Source: Roseateles sp. SL47
GTDB lineage: Bacteria > Pseudomonadota > Gammaproteobacteria > Burkholderiales > Burkholderiaceae_C
DNA length: 64,000 bases
Direction: 5' to 3'
Assembly (NCBI RefSeq): GCF_026625885.1
Contig: NZ_CP113068.1
Coordinates: 1 to 64,000 of the forward strand
Shown: piece after piece, positions 57,523-64,000 of the stretch
Layout: the number at the start of each line of letters is the position of its first letter
Numbering within the stretch: the stretch's first letter is position 1
Translations under genes and position numbers: made by a program
The notes under the pieces: generated by a model
What the model was told of the DNA's origin: nothing
What the model saw: the letters and a program-made list of their open reading frames with translations, nothing else
Databases searched by the model: none

Positions 57523-58856
57523 GGTGCCCTCTTGAGTTGGCCGAAATACATCGGCGCCGACACCGCCGGGCGGGCATCCACCCGCGCCGCCAGCCAGGCC
57601 GCCATCACGAACAATGCGGCGTTGGCCAGGAATACCAGCGCATAAGCCGGGCCTGACGCATGGATCAGCCAACGCGTCAGGTCACTGGCGGCGGTCCCGA
57701 CCAGCCCCCCCAGGGCGAACGCCTGGGCCTGCGCCGCGCCCCAGAGACCCATGCGCACACCTTCGCGACCCGGGCCGTCCGCACCGGCCAGGCTCATCAT
57801 GGCGGCGATGGCCGCAATCGAGAACGCACCGGTACACAGCCCCAGCAGAAAGACATTGGCTGCCAGCGGCCAGCCCGGCCCGGTCAACCCGGCGAGAACC
57901 AGCCCGCCCAGCGACAGCCCGGCCGCCACGCAGCCCCAGACGGTCCATTGGCGCAGGCTGCCCCAGCGGCCGCCCGCCCAGCGGCTACCGGCGCCTGCAG
58001 CCAGCACCATGCCCAGCAGGGCGCCGCCGTGCTGGGTTCCGGACAGGCGCGTGGTGCCCCCCGGCGTCAAGCCGAACACCACGCCGGCAAACGGTTCCAG
58101 GATGAGGTCCTGCATGCTGTAGGCCAGCATGGAGATGAACACAAACACGGTGAAGCGCCGCGAACGCGGATCGGCCCACGCGTCCCGCAAGGCCTGTGCA
58201 AACGGCACCGACGCCGCAGCACGGTCGTGTCGTGCCGATGCCATGGGAACGGGCTCGGACCGCCCCTCCAGCCGGAACAGCGCCAGCGCCGCCAGCAACA
58301 CCGCAGACACCGACACACCTCCGGCCACCATCAGCAGCCGTTGCGGTGTGAACGGATCCAGGAAGCGGCCAGTCACACCGGCCGTCACCACAAAGCCGGC
58401 AATCATCATGATCCAGACCATGGTGGCCGCCGCCGCGCGGCGCTCCGGCGCCACCCGCTTGGCCAGCAAGGTCAGCAGCGAGGTGCCGCTGGCCGACACG
58501 CCCAGGCCGATGAGGCCATACGCCAGCACCGCCATCGCGATGCCTGCGGCCAGGTAATCGGCCATCAGCACGGTCGCCCCGGCGGCCAGCCAGCCGCCTG
58601 CAGCGAGGGTCACCATGCCACCCAGAATCCACGGCGTGCAGCGCCGGCCCTGGTCCGCGCCATGGCCCATGCGCGGCCGGGCCGCCTGCACGACGTAATG
58701 CCAGGCCAGCAGCAGCCCGGGCAGCAGCGCGGGCAGCGCCATTTCCACCACCATCACCCGGTTGAGCGTGGAGGTGGTGAGCACCACGATCGCGCCCAGC
58801 GCGGACTGCACCAGCCCCAGGCGCACCACACCCAGCCATCCCATTGAAGGCGTCAT
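57519..58856 (-). CDS. BCD-family (PucC/LhaA/ORF428) membrane transporter-like protein
   Basis: A 445-residue MFS-like protein with about 12 membrane segments. The start MTPSMGWLGVVRLGLVQ and the following TLNRVMVVEMALPALLPGLL are typical of the PucC/LhaA family. In Rhodobacter an equivalent (ORF428) sits between bchG and bchP. These proteins assist antenna assembly, probably by handling bacteriochlorophyll. It overlaps both neighbours by ATGA. Confidence 0.9.
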   Translation of the reverse strand: MTPSMGWLGVVRLGLVQSALGAIVVLTTSTLNRVMVVEMALPALLPGLLLAWHYVVQAARPRMGHGADQGRRCTPWILGGMVTLAAGGWLAAGATVLMADYLAAGIAMAVLAYGLIGLGVSASGTSLLTLLAKRVAPERRAAAATMVWIMMIAGFVVTAGVTGRFLDPFTPQRLLMVAGGVSVSAVLLAALALFRLEGRSEPVPMASARHDRAAASVPFAQALRDAWADPRSRRFTVFVFISMLAYSMQDLILEPFAGVVFGLTPGGTTRLSGTQHGGALLGMVLAAGAGSRWAGGRWGSLRQWTVWGCVAAGLSLGGLVLAGLTGPGWPLAANVFLLGLCTGAFSIAAIAAMMSLAGADGPGREGVRMGLWGAAQAQAFALGGLVGTAASDLTRWLIHASGPAYALVFLANAALFVMAAWLAARVDARPAVSAPMYFGQLKRAP

Positions 58857-59731
58857 GACACCACCCCTCGCAGCGCAAAGGCGCTGATCAGCATGCCGCA
58901 GACATACAGCGGCACTCCCACACCGCTGTACCAGCGGGCACGCGGCACCGGGTCCGCCAGGAAGCGCCGCATCAGCAGCCCCTGCGCCACCAGCAACACC
59001 ACCACCGCCACGGCATGGCCGACCTGCCCCCAATGGATCAGCAGGCCGATGACGATCACCTGCGGCAACGCCATCACCGCACAGGCCACCTGTGCCGCGC
59101 CGGGGTCGCCCAGCATGACCGGCAGGGAGCGGATGCCCATCTGCCGGTCGCCGGCCGTGGACTTGAAATCGTTCAAGGTCATGATGCCGTGGGCCCCCAG
59201 GCTGTAGAGCAGCGCCAGCGCCAGGGAGCGGCCATCGGGCCACTCGCCCATGGCCATCACCGCCGCGCCGGTGATCCAGGCGAGGCCCTCATAACAAAGG
59301 CCGCAAGCGGCATTGCCCCACCAGCCATTGCGCTTGAGCCGCAGGGGCGGCGCGCTGTAAGCCCAGGCCAGCAGGAGACCCAATACCGCCGCGAGGAAAC
59401 CCACCACACCAATCTGCCAGGCCAGCAGCAGCGACAACAGGGTCCAGAGCAGCGCGATGTAGAGGCCCCAGTAACCCGGCATGCGGCCGGACGGGATGGG
59501 ACGTTGAGGTTCGTTGATGGCGTCGACCTCCCGGTCGAACCAGTCATTCACCGCCTGGCTGGTGGCACACACAAAAGGGCCCGCCAGCAACACGCCCGCC
59601 ACGATCACCGGCCAACGGCCATCCGGATGCAGGCCCGAAGCCACCACGCCACACGCAAAGGCCCACATGGGCGGGAACCAGGTGATGGGCTTGAGCAGTT
59701 CGGCAATGGCCGACAGAGCGGGGCGCTGCAT
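58853..59731 (-). CDS. bchG: Bacteriochlorophyll a synthase
   Basis: A 292-residue UbiA prenyltransferase that esterifies bacteriochlorophyllide a with geranylgeranyl diphosphate. Its hallmark is NDWFDREVDAINEPQRPIPSG, with the second Asp-rich region in IMTLNDFKSTAGDRQMG. It is the first gene of the minus-strand unit ending in bchD, with a perfect PpsR box 30 nt upstream. Confidence 0.95.
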   Translation of the reverse strand: MQRPALSAIAELLKPITWFPPMWAFACGVVASGLHPDGRWPVIVAGVLLAGPFVCATSQAVNDWFDREVDAINEPQRPIPSGRMPGYWGLYIALLWTLLSLLLAWQIGVVGFLAAVLGLLLAWAYSAPPLRLKRNGWWGNAACGLCYEGLAWITGAAVMAMGEWPDGRSLALALLYSLGAHGIMTLNDFKSTAGDRQMGIRSLPVMLGDPGAAQVACAVMALPQVIVIGLLIHWGQVGHAVAVVVLLVAQGLLMRRFLADPVPRARWYSGVGVPLYVCGMLISAFALRGVVS

Positions 59732-59760
59732 GCGGCCTATTCTGGACCGATGCAGGGAGT

Positions 59761-59778
59761 TGTCAATCCACCTTTACA
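59761..59778. promoter_or_regulatory. PpsR/CrtJ box (perfect) upstream of bchG
   Basis: TGT-CAATCCACCTTT-ACA matches TGT-N12-ACA. It lies between the ppsR stop and bchG and so should control the bchG-to-bchD unit. Confidence 0.72.
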
Positions 59779-59788
59779 TCATAGGGTG

Positions 59789-61312
59789 TCAATGCGGCGG
59801 TGCCGACTCCTCCGGCCCGTTGTCACCGAGGATGCCGTAGCGGCGGAGCTTCACATACAGGCTTTGACGAGAGAGGCCCAACATCTCGGCAGCCGAGGCG
59901 CGGTGATCCCGTGTCAACTCCAGGGCGGCCTCAATGCACAGGCGCTCGATGAGATCGGTGGTTTCGCCCACGATGTCCTTGAGCGGCATGCGGCCAACCA
60001 ACCCGGTGAGCTGGTCCACCGAACGCGGCAGCTGCCGCGCCGGGCGTGTCTCGGCGGGGAGGCGCCGCGCCACATCGCGAATGGCAAAACCCAGGCACGC
60101 CTGGCTGCCGTCCGGCACCGCCACGGCAGAAATCTCCACCGGGTTGAGTTCACCCAGGCCACTGCGCATGGTGGTCGGGAACAGCCGTAGCACCCCGTGC
60201 TGACGCAGATTGCCGATCAGCACATTCATATCCACCGAGGTGCGGCCCAGCCAGCGATCCAGCGACTGGCCCTGGACCGATTCGCCGGGGGGCAGTTGCA
60301 GCATGTCGCTGAAGGCCTGGTTGGCCGCCAGGATGCGGCCCTGCATGTCGGTCAGCACAAAGGCGTCGGGCAGGGTGTTGACCACATCGAGCAGGGAAGG
60401 AGCATCGCTGCCATTGGCACCATGAGCGCCATCACGCCCGGATGAGGACAACCCGGATGACCGGCTGGAGGACTTGCCCTTCATCGCGCCCGGCATCGGC
60501 GAGAGCCGCACCAGCAGCAAGGTGGTGCTGTCCTGCCTGAAAGCGGACGCCGACAGCATCAGTTCCAGGGTGCTGCTGGCCAGCCGGATGGTCAGTTCAT
60601 CACACCGCCCGCCTGCCCGCGCCTGCGCCAGGCCGGATTGCACGTCGGCATGGCTGCCCGGGGCCAGCACATCCAGCATGCTGCGGCCCACCACCCGTTT
60701 GCCGACATCACCCAGCAGGCGGCTGGCGGCGGCATTCTGCTCAAACACAACCAGCGAGCTGGCATCCACCACCAGCACCGCCTCATCCACCGCCTCGAAC
60801 AGCAGACGGTAGCGGGCCTCGGTGTGACGCAGACGGAGATAGTCCCGCTCCATGGATTGCTGGGCATCCACCAGGCGCTGCTGGACGGTGGCGACCTCCC
60901 GCAGATCTCGCCCGAGGGCCAGCACGGCGCCCTGGCTGTCCAGCGGGACGATGCTGTAGCTGATGGGCAGGTCCACCCCGCCCGAGAGCGCATGCGTGAC
61001 CTGCCGCTCCGGCGGCAGGCCGACACCGGGCGCCGGGCCTCCGGCGGACAGCATGGACTGCACCTTGACGCGGTTCTCGATGGTGACGGTTTCCGCCCAG
61101 CGACGTCCCACCCACTGTCGGAGTTCGGCCAGCTCCGCTGCGGCGGAGGCTCCCAGGGACACGTCCCGAATGACGCCCTGGCCGTCGACGACCAGCGCCA
61201 CGTCGGACGCGGCGGCGACGATTCGAGCCAGGAGGTCGGCGTTCAGCCCAGCGAAATGGCGCTCCGGCGCCTCAAATCGCTGTGGGTGGGCCGCGTTACC
61301 TTGGGTCTGCAT
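59789..61312 (-). CDS. ppsR: Transcriptional repressor PpsR/CrtJ
   Basis: A 507-residue redox- and light-linked repressor of photosynthesis genes that binds TGT-N12-ACA. It has an N-terminal domain (DVALVVD, QWVGRRW), a Q-linker helix (VQQRLVDAQQSMERDY), two PAS domains and a C-terminal Fis-type helix-turn-helix (AAEMLGLSRQSLYVKLRRYG). A Cys (RLCIEAALEL) lies before the HTH, as in redox-sensing homologues. The start ATG at 61312 has AGGGAA upstream; a TTG 7 codons earlier is less likely. It is next to ppaA. Confidence 0.95.
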   Translation of the reverse strand: MQTQGNAAHPQRFEAPERHFAGLNADLLARIVAAASDVALVVDGQGVIRDVSLGASAAAELAELRQWVGRRWAETVTIENRVKVQSMLSAGGPAPGVGLPPERQVTHALSGGVDLPISYSIVPLDSQGAVLALGRDLREVATVQQRLVDAQQSMERDYLRLRHTEARYRLLFEAVDEAVLVVDASSLVVFEQNAAASRLLGDVGKRVVGRSMLDVLAPGSHADVQSGLAQARAGGRCDELTIRLASSTLELMLSASAFRQDSTTLLLVRLSPMPGAMKGKSSSRSSGLSSSGRDGAHGANGSDAPSLLDVVNTLPDAFVLTDMQGRILAANQAFSDMLQLPPGESVQGQSLDRWLGRTSVDMNVLIGNLRQHGVLRLFPTTMRSGLGELNPVEISAVAVPDGSQACLGFAIRDVARRLPAETRPARQLPRSVDQLTGLVGRMPLKDIVGETTDLIERLCIEAALELTRDHRASAAEMLGLSRQSLYVKLRRYGILGDNGPEESAPPH

Positions 61313-61436
61313 CAGGTTCCCTGTTGTGATCAAGCGGCAGCACGGCCTTCCCGAGCCGCCAAGCCATCAAAGAACGATCGAGGATTCCCTCCACCTGACC
61401 AGCGCCGGGCCCGAACTCGGGACCCGGCAGAAGCGC

Positions 61437-62453
61437 TCAGACGCCCCGAACCCGGCGGGGCAGGCTGGCATCAGCCAAGGCCACGGCCGAACGGGCGTCG
61501 CTGGCCATGGCATCGGCCCCGCAACGTTCCGCGAGGTCCGGCATCAAGGCTGCCATGGGTCCACCGACCATCACAAAAAGGCGGGGATTGGCCGCCGTCC
61601 TGCGTATGTCAAGAATACCAGACACCACCTCGGCGATCTGCTCGCCCGAAGAGATTGACAGCCCGAAGACCTCAAAGGGTTCCTGTGCCAGCCGGACGCG
61701 AAGGTCCTTCCAGCCGATGCGGGGCTCGCAGTCGACATCCCAGCCGGCACGGCTGAAGAATTCCGCCACGATGGACAGTCCAAAGGTGTGCTGCGTGCCC
61801 GGCACGGCCGCCAGCAGGCATCGACGGCCCGCAGCGGCCCCCGTCAGGCGCGGTGGCTCCAACTGGGCAAACTCGTGCAGCACCCGCTGCAAGCGCCACA
61901 GGCCGATGGTGACCTCGGAGAAGCTGCAGAGGTCCTCCTCCCACAAGCGCCCCATGTGGCGGGCGCTGGCGGCCAGCAGGTCCAGCAACACCTGCTCATG
62001 GGTCGCACCAAGGTCCACCAGACTGCGCACATACAGCAATGCGGCCTCACCATCGTCGTGGACGGCCAGCGTGCTGAGCGTCAGCACATGCGCCTGCGTC
62101 GGCACGAACATCGGGCACGGCGGCAGCTCCGCCAGCGGCGGCGGCCGGTGCAGCAGCATCAGGCGCGGAATGATCTCCGCCTCCACCAGCCGCGTGAGCT
62201 GCTCATGGGGCCCGGCGCGCGCCCGATGCGGCAGCGGCGTTTCACCGTTCGATTCCAGACGGGCCGCCAGCAAGGCGTCCAGGGTCAGCACTTCGGTCGG
62301 GCTGCGCGCGGCGCCGGAGGGCGTTGCATCCAGCTCCGCACGTCGGCGTTGTGGCGGCCTTTTGGCCTGCCGATTGGTCGTCCATCCAGCCACCACGTGT
62401 CTCCTCAGAGGTGGATCGGCAGCTTGGGTTCCCTGTGAGGGGCTGGAGAACAT
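61437..62453 (-). CDS. ppaA: Cobalamin-binding photosynthesis regulator PpaA/AerR
   Basis: A 338-residue protein with a B12-binding fold. It has an N-terminal helical region with LWEEDLCSFSEVTIGLWRLQ, and then GTQHTFGLSIVAEFFSRAGW, where His is the likely cobalt ligand. The glycine-rich FVMVGGPMAAL follows. AerR/PpaA proteins modulate CrtJ/PpsR in response to light through B12. The start at 62453 has GGAG 5 nt upstream. It lies directly upstream of ppsR on the same strand. Confidence 0.92.
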   Translation of the reverse strand: MFSSPSQGTQAADPPLRRHVVAGWTTNRQAKRPPQRRRAELDATPSGAARSPTEVLTLDALLAARLESNGETPLPHRARAGPHEQLTRLVEAEIIPRLMLLHRPPPLAELPPCPMFVPTQAHVLTLSTLAVHDDGEAALLYVRSLVDLGATHEQVLLDLLAASARHMGRLWEEDLCSFSEVTIGLWRLQRVLHEFAQLEPPRLTGAAAGRRCLLAAVPGTQHTFGLSIVAEFFSRAGWDVDCEPRIGWKDLRVRLAQEPFEVFGLSISSGEQIAEVVSGILDIRRTAANPRLFVMVGGPMAALMPDLAERCGADAMASDARSAVALADASLPRRVRGV

Positions 62454-62636
62454 CGGCTCCGCCCTCGGCGCTAGGCAGCGTCAGAAATCGCCACTGCAAA
62501 CAGTTTGGGTAGGTTTGATCTGATTTTTTAGTAGTGACAGCGATTTGTTCAGTCAACTCAAGTCGATGAACAAGCCGATGCAATGTCCCCCTCGCCAAGC
62601 CTGACGTCAAGCTGAATTTCCTGAAGCCGATTCAAG

Positions 62637-62670
62637 TGTCCAGTTTTTATTACGTCAATCTGGATTGACA
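62637..62670. promoter_or_regulatory. Tandem degenerate PpsR/CrtJ boxes upstream of bchF
   Basis: TGT-N12-ACG (62637-62654) abuts CGTCA-ATCTGGAT-TGACA (62653-62670), a near-perfect palindrome one base off consensus. Apart from these, the 211-nt region between ppaA (62453) and the earliest possible bchF start shows no gene. Confidence 0.55.
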
Positions 62671-62700
62671 TCCATTTCGGGCAGGCCTAGATTCGGCCCC

Positions 62701-64000
<1,300 letters not shown>

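Overview
The window is GC-rich DNA from a purple, bacteriochlorophyll a-making betaproteobacterium. The Rubrivivax/Roseateles branch of Burkholderiales is the best fit. This is inferred from the gene order bchCXYZ-pufBALMC with a tetraheme PufC, a Tat-exported HiPIP, the spheroidene-type genes crtC, crtD, crtE, crtF, crtI and crtB, and BciA as the 8-vinyl reductase. No 16S rRNA gene is present to confirm it. Two blocks lie side by side: a nonribosomal peptide (NRPS) cluster (about 1-29.8 kb) and a photosynthesis gene cluster (about 30.4-64 kb).

NRPS block, all on the minus strand, read from high to low coordinates. A kynurenine 3-monooxygenase-like flavoprotein and a SAM methyltransferase overlap by 4 nt. 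They are followed by two FtsX-type permeases, an HlyD-type adaptor and an ABC ATPase, which together form a MacAB/DevBCA-like exporter. A giant NRPS starts at 22597 and runs off the left edge, with at least 7,530 residues encoded here. It has a truncated fatty-acyl-AMP-ligase-like N-terminus and then seven modules. Binding-pocket residues suggest Gly, Ser, Val/Ile-like, Thr, unknown, Gly and Tyr/Phe-like. The module 6 condensation domain carries the dual epimerization/condensation signature. Three nearly identical 2.8-3.8 kb cassettes inside the gene show that modules were copied and adenylation cores exchanged. One copy lacks a G, which breaks the frame near 12674.

Photosynthesis block. Minus strand: an HTH-less PpsR paralogue; then bchC-bchX-bchY-bchZ-pufB-(new 74-aa ORF)-pufA-pufL-pufM-pufC; crtE-crtF; crtI-crtB-hemA-(70-aa ORF); bchG-lhaA-like-bchP-(95-aa ORF)-HiPIP-DUF3422-bchI-bchD; and ppaA-ppsR. 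Plus strand: crtD-crtC-bciA, bchO and bchF-bchN, the last running off the right edge. Many neighbours overlap by ATGA. bchD is broken by one missing base in a G run. PpsR/CrtJ-type TGT-N12-ACA boxes sit before bchC, between crtE and crtD, between crtI and bchO, before bchG, and (degenerate) before bchF. These divergent units are therefore probably repressed together by the PpsR encoded at 59.8-61.3 kb and modulated by the cobalamin-binding PpaA beside it.

How the genes work together: hemA supplies 5-aminolevulinate. BchI, BchD and BchO act at or near Mg chelation. BciA, BchN, BchF, BchX, BchY, BchZ and BchC convert protochlorophyllide to bacteriochlorophyllide, and BchG and BchP add and reduce the tail. 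Crt enzymes make methoxylated carotenoids. puf genes encode LH1 and the reaction centre, re-reduced through PufC and HiPIP. The most interesting unexplained items are the 74-residue membrane protein between pufB and pufA, the PpsR paralogue without a DNA-binding domain, and the KMO/methyltransferase/NRPS combination.
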